Counted from the stretch's first letter, positions 23,266-35,627 are shown. The stretch: 64,000 nucleotides of DNA from Saururus chinensis (GCA_035235625.1 CP141150.1:29218756-29282755); one strand, 5' to 3'. Notes: generated from the letters alone by a model not told the origin. Translations and numbers: made by a program.

Positions 23266-23270
23266 CAATT

Positions 23271-24639
23271 GTAGTGTAATTTATAATTAATGTGATCAAA
23301 TTTGAAAATCAATCCCATGGGAGTCCACTATTTTCAAATAGGAAGAATGATTAAAACAAAAATTGGACTTCTTGTTATGATTACATCGTATGAACTTTAA
23401 ATTTTGGAAAACTTAACATTAATTATAGTCTGTTAATTTCGACTGTCCATGTTATTACACAAGAAGTTAGGGGTTCAAGTCAACTCGGGAGTCTTCAGGG
23501 ATAAATGGAGTTCTAAAATTTTGTGTCTTATGCCCAACTCTGTGTATAATTTTTCAACGGTGTAGGGGATGGCGTATATATTTGTTCCTTCTTATATTGT
23601 TTGCTAAAGGATTCACTCAAACTAATTTTCGGAAGAGGTTCAGCATATTGATGATAATTTGATGAGATGAACAGTTTAGTCAGGTATGTATTCCATCTAG
23701 GTTATAAAAAGAGACTAGTTAATTAAACAGGTATGGAGTGCCTTGTTAAAGTGAAGTAATGGATTAATAGCAATAGTAATTGTATGTATATAATTTGCTA
23801 TAGTTGCTATAGTTGGTATGTAGTAATTGTAATTGAAGTGGTCCCTTTTGGGTGGAAAACTTATATCAGTGATATTGACAAGTTCTTCATTCCTTTGTCA
23901 TGTATTCTAGAATTTTGATTCTATGCTGTTCAGATCTTGTTTTTGATATCAAAGATTGCAAGGTAGGAATTGACAATGTCACTATTGATACTGTCAATTA
24001 TATGATCTTACCATCAACCCAAGTTTCTTCTCTTCATTTGCACTCTTGATATATATAATTGATGTCCCTCGTATTCTGGTCAATCCACTACTACTCGTGA
24101 CTGATTTAGTGACTTTGCGGGCTGTGTTCCCAAGTTACTAGGATATTTTTGACAACCTTCAAATAGGCTTTTCTTTTGTGGTGTTTTTTGTTCTTTATAA
24201 ATTTTGGGTTTCAAGACCTAGGATTAATGATAATGTTTCTTAACTAATTACTCAATCACCAAGTGAGGTATAAATAGATAGTTGGCTGAGCAGCTGAATT
24301 AGTGACATAGACATGTTGCTGATTTTAGTATGAGAATAATATGAGTGAAATCTAGGAAGTCCCATCTTTGAGAAAAATTATGTTATTATTAAACCCTATT
24401 ATAGAATTGGCATGTAAGAATCCTTTAATGTTTAATTAGTATCAGAAAAGATGAAGGTATGTAAAATTTTCAACATCCACATGAACATATGTAAATCTAT
24501 CTAAATGTTATTATATAACTGACAAAAAATGTTATAAAATAATAATGTACAAATTTGGAAAGAAAGTATTATATACAATATGTAGTCATATCAGTTAATG
24601 GAGTTTAATGAGTTTTGAAGTCCTAGAGAGTCTATGGGG
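23271..24639. other. 3' flank of U copy B, no recognised gene
   Basis: Resumes the copy B sequence after the Reina-type insertion and matches 12773-14239. No open frame of interest. Confidence 0.7.
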
Positions 24640-24887
24640 GCACTTGGGAATCAATTGAATCAAACAAGGAGTTATGTTAATTTTTTAATTTCTAGCCATC
24701 ATGGAGTTTGACTAGTAAGTCGAGTGTGCTGGCCCATAAAATCATATAATATTCAAATTAAAACACGTCATCTATTTAAATAATATGTGCCCAGGGCATA
24801 GCGTGAGTAATTATATAAGGTTTTATCTTTAGGAATAATATGTGCCAAGGATTATCGTCCATAGAGCAAGTGATTATATAAGGTTTT
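24640..24887 (-). repeat. R1 repeat copy 3, left part
   Basis: Matches the left end of the other R1 copies from the CACTTGGGAATCAATTGAATC region onward and is interrupted at TTATATAAGGTTTT by the element at 24888. The rest resumes at 29255. Confidence 0.7.
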
Positions 24888-25140
24888 TGATGTATACTGT
24901 TGGTTTACAGTCTCAATTAAAAATAAAAAGATGATTAAAAATAATTTCAAATAAAATTAAAGTAAACTAATTTTTTGATTTACCCCAGAATAGGCTAAAA
25001 CATATAATTTATAGAAAAATAAACTACTAATCCTACTAAAAGAAAGTAAACAAGATTAATCCTAACCAAAGTGGGAAATAGGCTAACATAGGAAAGTAAA
25101 ATCAACAAGGTACTCCAATTCTAATTAGGAATACATTCCA
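24888..25140 (-). repeat. LTR (left, 3' by orientation) of the gag-only element
   Basis: About 253 bp; shares AATTAAAAATAAAAAGAT and AATAGGCTAAAACATATAAT with 28989-29254. Confidence 0.7.
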
Positions 25141-25565
25141 CCACTGCTTCTACATTGCCTTGTCCTCGCGACTACTTTTCCAAGGCTTGAAACATGGGAA
25201 GAATATCAATAACTAGCATAGCCAGATTGGCATCAAATTCAGCGATGGGTCTAGATGAGGCATCAACAACGTACATATGAAGAGACTTGCATTAATGTCT
25301 AGGAATATATTTTTCATCACAATTGTAGCATAATCATTTTTTTTTGGTAGGCATCCATTTCAGCATGCGTAAGCTTCTTGATCGGAATCGTGGAGATGAA
25401 GAGGAAGAAATAGGGGATGCAGTAGTGGAGGTAGAGGACGAACGGAAGGAGGAAATACGCCTGTGTTGTGCTACTTTCTCCTTACATACGCGAGCTATAC
25501 GCATAGTTTCTGCCAAAGAAGTCCGAGGAAAAAGTCGTATTTATGCTTTAATCTCAGACTTAAGA

Positions 25566-25745
25566 CACTACAACAAAAATAAGTTTTTGCAACAAATTTA
25601 TTTGCAACATAACTAATTTTGTTGCTAATAGTGCGTTTATGCAACAAATTTTTTCAAATGTTGCAATAACTCTGTGATTTTGAAAATTGTAAGCATTTTT
25701 GTAACATATTTTTGCAACAAATTTTTTCAAATGTTGCATTAACCT
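25566..25745. mobile_element. CACTA-like terminal fragment
   Basis: CACTACAACAAAAATAAG resembles a CACTA transposon end (CACTACAAGAAAA), and the following 170 bp contain repeated subterminal motifs such as GCAACAAATTT and CAAATGTTGCA in direct and inverted form. No matching TTGTAGTG end was found, so it is either truncated or a chance likeness. Confidence 0.4.
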
Positions 25746-27501
25746 GCTTCGAAGACACCGATTAGGGCGTGTTCTGGTCATCCATGAATGCGGTTAACCA
25801 AGCGCTCGAACTTATCTTGATAGTCTTATACTGATCCCTATTGGCGAACTTGAGGCAACAAATTGTTAAAATTATGATAAGGAGTCTGGCCAAAACGAAG
25901 GAGAAGAACATTCTCGAATTCAGGCCAAGTAGCGTCTGAATGCCGAGTAAGGAACTAGTCGACCCAACGCATAACACGATCCTACATATGAAATGAGGCT
26001 CATTCGCATTGTTCGTGAGTCGGAGTGCGATGGAAGTGAAAGAAACGCTTCACCTGAGAAACTCATTCATCTAGATCGTCACCCTTGAAGACTGGAAAAG
26101 TGACATGAATTAGCCGAGCCTGAATAATAGGGTTCTAGTCAGGATGAGTAGCTCCATAGGGGTAGTTGATGCGGCCGCGCCCATGACTGCGACGGTAACC
26201 TATATGGTCATGGTAATCTCTCCTCCATAAAAGTTGCCTCATCGTCGAGATGATCAATAAGTGGAGTAGGAGCTGGTGCTGGATGAGAGTGCCCCTAAGC
26301 GTACATAGAAGGATATGACAACCAATTTGTGTACGTGAGTGGAAGCCCATGTGGGCCCACCGGGACAAATTGGTGCTCAAAGAGGGGATTGTCTATAATA
26401 TGAGCCCTAGGTCGAACCGGCGGGGTCTGATTATAACCCTCCCAAACCAAAGGCATCGAGGGTTGAAGAACCGGCGAATTGACTGGGCAAAAGGAGGAGG
26501 ACTGGGGTTGGAGGGTAGATGGAGCGATGGTCGATGGCGCAAGGGGGGCTGGGATGAAGAAGGTGGAGGGCGGATCATCGGCGACCAGCCCAAAAAACAG
26601 CTGGGCGACAGATCGATCCTAGAGCGGGGTAGATCTGGATAGAATCCAAGGCGAGGCAACAGGATCGGCCACAGAGGAGGCGGACCTGGCCAAAGTCCCA
26701 GGTGTGGTGGTGGGATCGGCCATAAAGGAGACGGATCTGGCTGAAGGCCCAGATGCGGTGGCGAGATCGGCCATAAAAAAGGTGGAACTTGCTGAAATCC
26801 CACCCTCAGCCGCCAGATCTGGGGAAGATGGTACATATGCGTGGTCGATAGTAGAGGAAGGCGGAGACATCATAGAAGAGGAGTTCCCGTGCAATGCAGG
26901 CCCCATGACTGGCGCAGGGAAAAACCTTAGTGTCTATTGCGGTGGCGGAGAAAATGATCTGGGATTGGACACAACGACAACGGATGCCAACGAAAGAAGG
27001 GGAAGCGGAAAGGCACGCCCTTTGTCAGTGCCAGAGGGTAGTGGTGGCTTGGCGGGTGGATCTGGGATTAAAGAAACTGCAAGGTGCATGGAGCCAGCTG
27101 GGTTTGATGGCGGGGCAAGGGCGAATAACAGAGCAGTGACCGGCGAACGGACAATCGGGGAGGAGTCCAGTGCTATTGACAAGGATTTGTGGGACAGACC
27201 TGACAACTAGACTTGGAGCAATCGTACGGCATCAGCGACGCTATGATGGAGCGAGGAAGCGAAATGTGGGAGTCCTCTTGAGTAGCTCGGGCATCAGCGA
27301 TACCAATTTTCACATCATTAAGTTCTGAAATCACGGTTTTGACTTGTGTTGCTAACTGTTGTGTGCGAGTGTGAAGGAGAGCGGGGGAAGAATCCGTAAA
27401 GGGCACGTCACAGAGAGATGACGACTCCCCACTGGTGGCCGATGGTGCTACAGTGGGCATCAGGTTTGGCCGACACAGGGGGCTCTTCTGTCGTGACTGG
27501 G

Positions 27502-28923
27502 TGATAAGTATGAAATATATATATATTTTATATGCGTTTTTACCTTATTTGCTAGTATAGATTAGGTTAATCAAGAATTAATTATAGTTTATTTAGATTA
27601 AGATAGATATTAGTATTTTAGTTTGATTATTAATTAATCTTGAGAGTTATTAGTAGTTTAGATATGTATTTGAATCAAGTTGGAATTTTAATTATATTCT
27701 ACATATCTAAAATGTGATATTTTATGCTTTGTAGGTAAAATGCGCTTATCGAAGTACTTGGACGATGTTTGGAATAATTCAAAATATTCTTGACATGTTT
27801 TAAAGTGATTTGGACAACTTTTCGGAGTTATAAACAAGTTGAAAATTAATATGGACATGAAAGAAAGAGCTTGATGAACAAAAAATGGACTGTCCAGATT
27901 GGAGAAATAGTGTAGCCGTTCGAACGGGCATCCAGGGCATTCGAACGGGATAACGTGATTTTGATGAAAAATGCAGTATAGACGTTCGAACGGGAATGCA
28001 TGTCGCTCGAATGGCATAACGCACAGTTTCCTTATTTCACCCAATTTTGAGTCCTTTTCATATACAACTTTTTTCTACGGATCTTAGGCCTATATAAAGA
28101 CATATTTGGCTCGAAATTGGAGGCTAGAAAATAGATTTTCTGAAGAGAAGAAAGAAGAAGAAGATGGAAGATAACCCAAAGCTTTCAATGGAGATTCAAA
28201 TGCTTTCTTCTACAATGGAAGGCTAGACTTTTCTTTTACTTAGGAGTTGATGAAGTTATAGATAAGTTTCAGTTTCTTTTCTTCTTAATTTAGATCTTAG
28301 TTGTGAATTATGACAATTGTATGATGAAGATTTCCTTTTTAATGGAAGAGCTTTTCATGTTTATTAAATTCTATGTTGATTTATTGTCTTATAGATGATA
28401 GATTGATGTGGTTTTGATATTTGCATCAATTCTAATTTCTGTGATTTAGATGAGATGGTCATGCAATAGTTTTAATGTTTAGATAATTAATGACTTGGAT
28501 GAGTTATACTAAGATTAGATGGGTCATGCCTATAGCTATTTAGTGTAGATAATTCGTGCTATTGTCGAAGATAGTTCATGCCATGGAAATTAATTAATGA
28601 TTCTTTCTGAAGTAATTCTAGCTTGTAGCTGAGAATACTTGTTCATATTCATACTAGATTTAGATTAAAAGTTAAGGAATTGTTCTGGTTCTATAGTGGA
28701 TTCGATTTCCTAAGTAAAATCTATCATATTAGTCTCTTACCTTTAATATAGTTTATTCTTTCTTTTGCTTAATTAAAGTTTATGTTCTTTTTAGTTTTCA
28801 ATCAATAAATTCCTCTCTAGATTTAGTAATAATTCATCCGTCCCTGAGGTTCGACAACCCTTAAATACTCATCTTAGTACAATTACCTTGTACACTTGCA
28901 AAGTGTTTAATTATAAACGATCA
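27502..28923 (+). mobile_element. Solo LTR, Tat/Athila type
   Basis: 1422 bp, TGATAAGT...GATCA, flanked by CTGGG on both sides (27497-27501 and 28924-28928). It has a TATA box TATATAAA at 28091-28098 and the Tat/Athila LTR 3' signature CCCTGAGGTTCGACAACCC near 28850 with ACCTTGTACACTTGCAAAG. It matches the LTR at 60261-61665 over its whole length. A solo LTR arises by recombination between the two LTRs of an insertion, so a full element once sat here. Confidence 0.88.
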
Positions 28924-28988
28924 CTGGGTCATGGTGGAAGAGGGTGGGAGGGTGGGTAACAAAGATCGAAATCACCCTCACCTACCAA

Positions 28989-29254
28989 TGATGTAGACCG
29001 ATGGTCTACACAGTCTCAATTAAAAATAAAAAGATAATTAAAAATAAATGTAAATAAACTTAAAGCAAACTAACTTTCTGATTTTCTGATTCACCCTAGA
29101 ATAGGCTAAAACATATAATTTATAGAAAAATAAATTACGAATTCTACTAGAAGAAGGTAAACAAGACTAATCCTAACCAAAGTGGGAAATAGGCTAATCT
29201 AGGAAATTAAAATCAATAAGGTACTCCATTTCTAGTCTAATTAGGAATATAATA
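28989..29254 (-). repeat. LTR (right, 5' by orientation) of the gag-only element
   Basis: About 266 bp; ends next to the duplicated GTTTT and pairs with 24888-25140. Confidence 0.7.
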
Positions 29255-29259
29255 GTTTT

Positions 29260-30350
29260 ATCTCTAGGAACTTTATACCTTTATACACAGTCAATTCAAA
29301 TAATTACATAGCTTCTATAGTAGAAAAATAAGGATGATTATTGTGAAATTTTTTTCTTGCACTATTTGTCGCATCCTTTGCGAAATCTTGGGGTAGGTGA
29401 GTATCTTTATACTCAGTAGATTGTACTAAATTCTATAAGCATGCTAATCAATGAATCTTTATAAAACAAACATTTTTTTTTCAAATAAGCATTTGGAAAT
29501 AAATCATTCATTTGAAAATACATCGATCTTAGAACCGTGACACCTATCAACTTATTTCCGCACTTATGGGGCCACAAAAGTATGAATGATAAACATTTTT
29601 TCATGATATTCTATATCATGTGTGCAAGAGCCAAATAAGGCAGATATCACGAATCGGTATCATGATAATTCCCAGTCTATTATCTAAAAAGCCATTCTAG
29701 AGAATGTAAGCACCTAAATATATCATACCATAATCAAATCAATTAATGGACATAACTATTTTTTCAAAAAAGCCTATAAAACTTACTTTAGAAAGATATT
29801 TCAAAAGAATTAAATTCTTGTAACAAGGCACAAGTTTAGAATTTAAAACCTATACCTTAACCATTGATGAAGTTTTTACCAACATTTGAGCTCTTGAAAC
29901 ACAAAAATCACCTCACCACATTGTCAATCAAATTTGATTTAGGTAAATACATAGAAATAAAGTTTTTGAAGTATAGGATCAAAAGAGGAAAAACTAGAAA
30001 AAAATTAGAATTTCTCCCTCTTCCTCGCCTTCTATAGGCATGCGCGCTGGCCAAATTTTTTTTTATGTAGATTATCCTTAGCATTTTGAGTTCTCGAGAG
30101 TAAGTAAAGACATCATTTATATGGATAAGGTAGGGGTTTTAAATTTTAAATTTATGTTTTGCTATGTGCTATCAATTCTTTTAAAATATTTTACTAGAAT
30201 AAACTTTATAGCTATAGTTTTTTGAAAGAAATTCTATCTGTTAAATAATTTACTTTTAAAATAATATATTTTGGTACTTGCACTCTTTCCATAGTTCTTT
30301 GGTTAAAATGTCTCCACCACAACATTTATTAAAGGATGGGTAGCTACCCT
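29260..30350 (-). repeat. R1 repeat copy 3, right part
   Basis: Continues R1 after the insertion (ATCTCTAGGAACTTTATACC onward), includes GGGGTAGGTGAGTATC and ends at GGATGGGTAGCTA, as copy 1 does at about 9480. Confidence 0.7.
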
Positions 30351-31745
30351 CTTGATCTCAGCTAGCTTAACCATTTTCTATGACTAAGGTTAGGTGATCA
30401 ACAATGACTGTCATATCACCTTAAAACAGGCAGAAAAAAATTGAATATTTCTTCCTTTTAATATGTCCATTGGTCATTAAATCTAAGTTATATAATGTCG
30501 TAGAAAAATATTTTTTATATTTGACTGCCCATGTAATAACATGGATATCCACATTTTTAATAGGGGATTTAGCACTAACTACAAAAAAAATTGTTAATAT
30601 GATATTAACTCTAAAATTAATATTTAGACAAAAATATCCTTTTATTCGAGGAAGGAAGAGGAAGACCAGCTCGACCTTGGCTCCTGGCGCTCCATCGTCA
30701 AGCTGGAGTTCCCGTTCAACTCTTTGTCATCCTCTTTCTCCACCTTTTCCTTCGACTTCATATAAGTTGCCGAGTCGCTCTACTTACCCAGCATCCACAA
30801 GATGATCTCTGCAACTGTCTCATCTATATGAGATCCATGGAGGGAACCACCTCTGAGATCGAGGCTGCTGCCCAGGTTGGCCACCTTCAAGCCCAGTTGT
30901 CCCTTACCTTCCTAAATGGCTCCGAGACTACCAGGAAGCCCAACCCTGCAAAGGTGTTGTTATATCACTATTTAGCCACCGAAGGCGGCAATATGTAGTT
31001 CAAGATGACCCTAGCCTACACCTATCTTTGTCAAGAGGTACAAAGAATGTTGGCTTCTTACAAAACCCCTATTTTTTGATCTATAATCAAACTACTCCAA
31101 TTCTTTGTTACTCGGAATATGAAGAAAATGATAGTGGAAACTGTAAATATCAGAGAGGGAGACCAAAGATAAGGAGGCATGGAGCATGGAGTAAGGATGC
31201 TAAAGAAATAGAGCAACAATTTGGATGAAGGAAGAAGTGATATGGACAGAAAAAGAAAAAGAAACAGAGGAGGGCGTGGTGGACGAAGAAAGAGATGGAG
31301 AAGAAAGAGGCATAGAATAAAGATCTGTTATGGACGATGAGGGAAACAGAGAGAGAGATAGAGAAAAAGGAGGAACGGAGTAAAGATCTGGACGAAAAAA
31401 GAAAGAGAGCAGTGATTTGGACAGAAAAAGAAGAGATCTAGACAGAGGAATAAAAAAAAAGAAGAAAAATAAAAGGTGGAAGTAGGGCCTAATGGAAGGA
31501 GCACGCCGTGGAAGAGGTGTCGGAACTACTGTAAACGAAGAAGGAGATAGAGGAGTAAGCATAGAACATGAAGTTAAGATTTGAACGAAGAAAAAAAAAT
31601 AGTAGTAATTTAAATAGAGAAGAAGTGATATGGACATGGGAAAAAATAAAAAGAAGAAAAGGAGATCTTGGAAGAAGAAAAGGAAAAGAAAAAAAAAAAA
31701 GGTAAATTTATTAAAAAAAATAAATTATATAGTATGGATAATTCA
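30351..31745 (+). pseudogene. Unrecognised coding-like fragment and purine-rich spacer
   Basis: From about 30640 to 31080 base composition rises and one plus frame reads plausibly protein-like ('MRSMEGTTSEIEAAAQVGHL', then 'LLYHYLATEGGNM', then a stop, then 'FKMTLAYTYLCQEVQRML'). It is preceded by another frame containing 'LGSWRSIVKLEFPFNSL'. I do not recognise the family. It looks like exon sequence captured or left behind, with stops and at least one frame change. A second, shorter copy lies at 14939-15150. From 31150 to 31720 the strand is strongly purine-rich (GAAGAA-type). The long minus frame there (31200-31637) is a low-complexity shadow. Confidence 0.4.
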
Positions 31746-31896
31746 CACTTGTCAGTCGAATAAAGCCTTCAGGGGCTAAAAAAACACATAAAACCTCCGT
31801 CATCCGTTCAGGGCGAAATGATGCAGCAATGCTGTCAGCGCACCATCACTCGATGCCGACAGTCATCGCTTGCATGTGTGCCACCTAGTTGATTGT

Positions 31897-31980
31897 CACG
31901 TGGATACTAGCTATTTGGGGCTGCCTCATCACCCACCTTGACCAGTAGTGGAGCTCCCTTCTGTGTGCCTGGCTATAAAT
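31897..31980 (+). promoter_or_regulatory. Putative promoter of U copy C (G-box and TATA box)
   Basis: CACGTG at 31897-31902 and TATAAAT at 31974-31980, in the same arrangement and spacing as in copy A. Confidence 0.5.
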
Positions 31981-32120
31981 TCAAGTCCAGGGTTGGAGAT
32001 GCTCGGCTAGGTCAGGAGTTCTTACAGATGGGGCCGTTAACTTCTTCTCAAGGAGTATACCCTGAGATTATATCTGTATCCGCATTTGTGCCTGCACTCA
32101 TACCTGACTTTGGCTGTAAA

Positions 32121-32182
32121 ATCAGTCATTTGTTGTCCACCTTCATCACCTCCGGGGGTGGATTTGATTTCACAAGACTGAT
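32121..32182 (+). ncRNA. Conserved hairpin upstream of array C
   Basis: ATCAGTC (32121-32127) pairs with GACTGAT (32176-32182) around the TCCACC/GGTGGA inner stem, as in copies A and B, even though the surrounding U copy is more diverged. Confidence 0.35.
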
Positions 32183-32193
32183 ATGATATGACC

Positions 32194-34400
32194 ATGGCGG
32201 CGTTTTCTGTGCATGTGCGAATGCAGACGCAAGTCATCTTGGTTTCTCTCATCCCGAGGAAGAAAAATATTGCTGTCCTTGGCTTCATGTGTATTATTTT
32301 CTCAGTTCTTACCACCTCCTTGTCAGGTTTGCTTTTTGCTTATAAATCATTGAAACTAGGGTTTCTGATTGCTAACCGAGATTGATTGGACGCTTTTTAG
32401 GTGCAGGTGCATAGCAGACACATATCTTGGTTTCTCTCATTTCTTAGAAAGAAAAATTTTTGTGTTCTTCGCTTCATGTGTTTTCTTTTCTCAGTTCTCA
32501 TCACTTATTGTCGTTCTTCTCTTTTGTTTAGAAATGATCTTTGGAATTTGGGTTTCTAATTGGTAACTGAGCTTGATTGGACGCCTTTTAGTTGCAGGTG
32601 CATCTGCAGACACATCTTGGTTTCTCTCATTTTTGAGCAAGAAAATTTTTTGTGCTCCTTGCTTCATGTGTATTCTTTTCTTAGTTTTCATCACTTCTTG
32701 TCAGTTCTTCTCTTTTGTTTATAAATGATCTTTGAAATTTAGGTTTGTGATTGCTAACAAAGATTTACTTGATGTCTTTTAGGTGCTGGTGCAGGTGCAT
32801 ATGCAGACACATGTCATGCATGTTGGTTTCTCTCATCCTTTATAAAGAAAAAATTATGGTCTTGGTTTCATAAGTTTTCTTTTCTCAGTTTGTATCATTC
32901 CTTTTCAGTTTTTCTCTTTTGTTTATAAATGATTGAAATTAGGGTTTCTGATTGCTAACAGAGATTGATTGGAGGCCTTTTAGGTGCAGGCGCATACATA
33001 TACGGACATACCTTGGTTCCTCTCATCCTTGACATATAAAAAAAAATATGTTCCTGGCTTCAAGGATGTTCTTTTCTCAATTTTTTTCTTGTCAGTTCTT
33101 CTCGTTTGTTTATAAATGATATTTGAAATTAGGGTTTCTGATTGCCAACAGAGATTGATTTGATGTCTTTTAGGTGCAGGTGCAGGTGCAGGTGCAGGTG
33201 CATATGCAGATACATGTCATGCATGTTTGTTTCTCTCATCCTTCAGAAAGAAAAATTTATGGTCTTGGTTTTATGTGTATTTTTTCTCAGTTCTTCTCAC
33301 TTCCTTGTCAATTTTCCTCTTTGGTTTATAGATCTTTGAAATTAGAGTTTCTGATTGCTAACAGATTGATTGGAGGCCTTTCAGGTGAAGGTGCGTATGC
33401 ATATGCAGACACATGTCAACATGGTTTCTCTCATCCTTTAGCGAGAAAAAAATTATGGTCTTGGTTTCATGTGTATTCTTTTCTCAGTTTTTCTCACTTC
33501 CTTGTAAGTTTTTATCTTTGGTTTATGGATGATCTTTGAAATTAGGGTTTATGATTGCTAACAGATTGATTGGAAGCATCTTAGTTGCAGGTGCATATGC
33601 AGACACATGTCAACTTGGTTTCTCTCATCAATGAGGAAGAAAAAAATTCTGTGTTCTTGAATTCATGTGTATCCTTTTCTCAGTTCTTACCAGTTCCTTG
33701 TCACTTTTTCTCTTTTGTTTGTAAATGATATTTGAAATTAGGGTTTCTGATTGGATGGCAAGTGCATATGCAGACACATATCATCTTGGTTTCTCTCATA
33801 CTTAAGGAAGAAAAAATTCGATATCCTTGGTTTCATGTGCATTACCACTTTCCGGTCAGTTTTTTTATTTGGTTTATAAGTGATCTTTGAAATTAGAGTG
33901 TCCGTTGGGAGGCCTTTTAGGTGCAGGTACATATGCGGACACATGTTATCTTGTCAAATAAAAAATGTTTTGTTCTTGGTTTCATGTGTGTTCTTTTCTC
34001 AGTTCTTTTCACGTCCTTGTCAATTTTTCTCTTCTGATTATAAATGGTCTTTGAAATAAGGGTTTCTGATTGCTAATAAATATTTATTGGAGGCCTTTTA
34101 GTTGCAGGTGCATATGCAGACACATGCCATCTTGTCTTCTTTCATCCTTGAGAAGGAAGATGAAGGATAAACTTTTTCAGTTTATTTCTTTTGTTTATAT
34201 CATCTTTGAAAGTAGGGTTCTGATTACTAATAGAAATTGATTGGAGCTTTTAGGCGCAGGTGCATATGCAGACGCATGTTATCTATGTTTCTTTCATCTT
34301 GAAGGAGAAAAAATTATCTAGTCTTAGTTTCATGTGTATTCTTTTTTCAGTTCTTACTACTTCTTTGTCAGTCTTATTGCTAACAGGGATTGATATCATC
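32194..34400 (+). repeat. Tandem array C: about twelve diverged units
   Basis: Same unit structure as arrays A and B but longer and more diverged. The core has grown by hexamers in some units (four GTGCAG steps near 33174-33200; extra steps near 32783 and 33385). The intron-like segment 33504-33584 (GTAAGT to TTAG) is again 81 nt. There is no C tract at the end. Confidence 0.8.
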
Positions 34401-34679
34401 TATAAGAATTTATTTTCTTTCTCATATGAAAAAGGAAGAAACCATATTTAATTGATTGCTAATAGAGGATCAGAAATGTGATTCAGCATGCTGGTCCATA
34501 ATTTACTTGTGGAAGGCTGAAAGCCGTGGAAGTGGAAGAAATAATGGGCGGCGCTTCGGCTCTCTCTCCCCATCTGCACAGTGCTGTTTACTCCAAGTTG
34601 GAACACCGCATTAGAAATTTAGAACTTGATTTGTTATTTCATGTAGGTTTTTTTTTTCTATTGTAGATGATAACATATT

Positions 34680-34770
34680 CTCCCTCCGTCCATAAAATAA
34701 GTGACAAAATGAACTAGATTTAGTTCATTATAAAAAACCAAATAGGACACTTATTTTAGGACAAAGGGAG
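34680..34770. mobile_element. Stowaway-type MITE, U copy C
   Basis: 91 bp, CTCCCTCCGTCC / ...GGACAAAGGGAG, with TA on the right and TT on the left. The same insertion as at 12385 and 17378, more diverged. Confidence 0.8.
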
Positions 34771-35627
34771 TATAGAATTTCCACAATACGAAACTTATTG
34801 AGTTGCATCCAAGATGTGAATAAATTAAGATAAATTGGATTGAAATTCCGTTGTTTATGAATGAGGTTTTTTTGTAATCAATGACCGAGAAAAATTAAAT
34901 AAGTGGTAACTGAGAAAAATATAGAATCTCTTTCCATTGTTTGTAACACACTATTTTTTATATGCTACCTTTCCCTCCTTCAAAGTGTAGGTGAGGTCTA
35001 CTGTTTTTATTTAAAGGCAATACTTCAAAGCTCGTGTTTGTTTTCAACTTCTCAATGGAATCAAGATCAAGTCATGAATCATCAAAGAAGCAATTGTAGT
35101 GTCATATATAATTGATGTGATCAAATTTGAAAATCAATCCATTGAAGTCCACTATCTTCAAATAGGAAGAACGATTAGACTAAAAATTGGACTTCTTTTT
35201 GTGATTACATCGTATGAACTTTAGATTTTGGAAATTTTTACATTAATTATATAGTCGTGTTAATTTCGACTGTCCATGATATTAAACTCAACAAGTTAGG
35301 GGTTCAAGTCTACTCGGGGAGTCGTCAGAGTAAAATGGAGTTCTAAATTTTGTGTCTAATGCCCATCTCTTTTGGTATGTATTAATTTATTATAGTTAGT
35401 ATATATCTACGCGTACAATATAGTCCAGTAGTTGAAGTGGTGCCTTTTGATTTCTTGGATGTTCGCATCTTGTTTGCGATATCAAAGATTGCAAGGTTGG
35501 AATTGACAATGTCACTATTGATATTGTCAATTCTATATTTTTCGTACCATTAACACAAGTTTCTTCTCTTCATTTGCACTCTTGATATATATAATTGATT
35601 AGTGGCTTTGCAGGCTGTCTTCCTAAC
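34771..35627. other. 3' flank of U copy C, first part
   Basis: Diverged counterpart of 12480-13650; no gene seen. It is interrupted at 35628 by a LINE and resumes at about 56209. Confidence 0.6.

Larger units (their letters stand above)
24888..29254 (-). mobile_element. Gag-only Ty3-type LTR element, minus strand, broken
   Basis: Direct LTR-like repeats at 24888-25140 and 28989-29254 are flanked by GTTTT (24883-24887 and 29255-29259). Orientation is minus: the right LTR is followed inward by CATTGGTAGG (a poor Met-like primer site), and GAGGACAAGG (minus strand, near 25156-25166) lies next to the left LTR. Inside, on the minus strand, are gag-type pieces: an N-terminal coiled region about 27.2-27.46 kb ('QQLATQVKTVISELNDVK'), a proline-rich stretch about 26.4-26.84 kb with repeated PPPLWPI-like motifs, a core segment about 25.75-26.0 kb, and a serine/arginine-rich end leading to a knuckle about 25.3-25.5 kb. 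No pol is recognisable. Broken in several places. A CACTA-like piece (25566) and a solo LTR (27502) lie inside. Confidence 0.7.

Noticed and set aside
26704-27210. 168-codon plus-strand frame
   Set aside because: It lies opposite the minus-strand gag-type sequence of the element at 24888-29254 and has no recognisable domain.
31200-31637. 145-codon minus-strand frame rich in Ser, Leu and Phe
   Set aside because: It is the complement of a low-complexity GAAGAA-type purine tract, not a gene.
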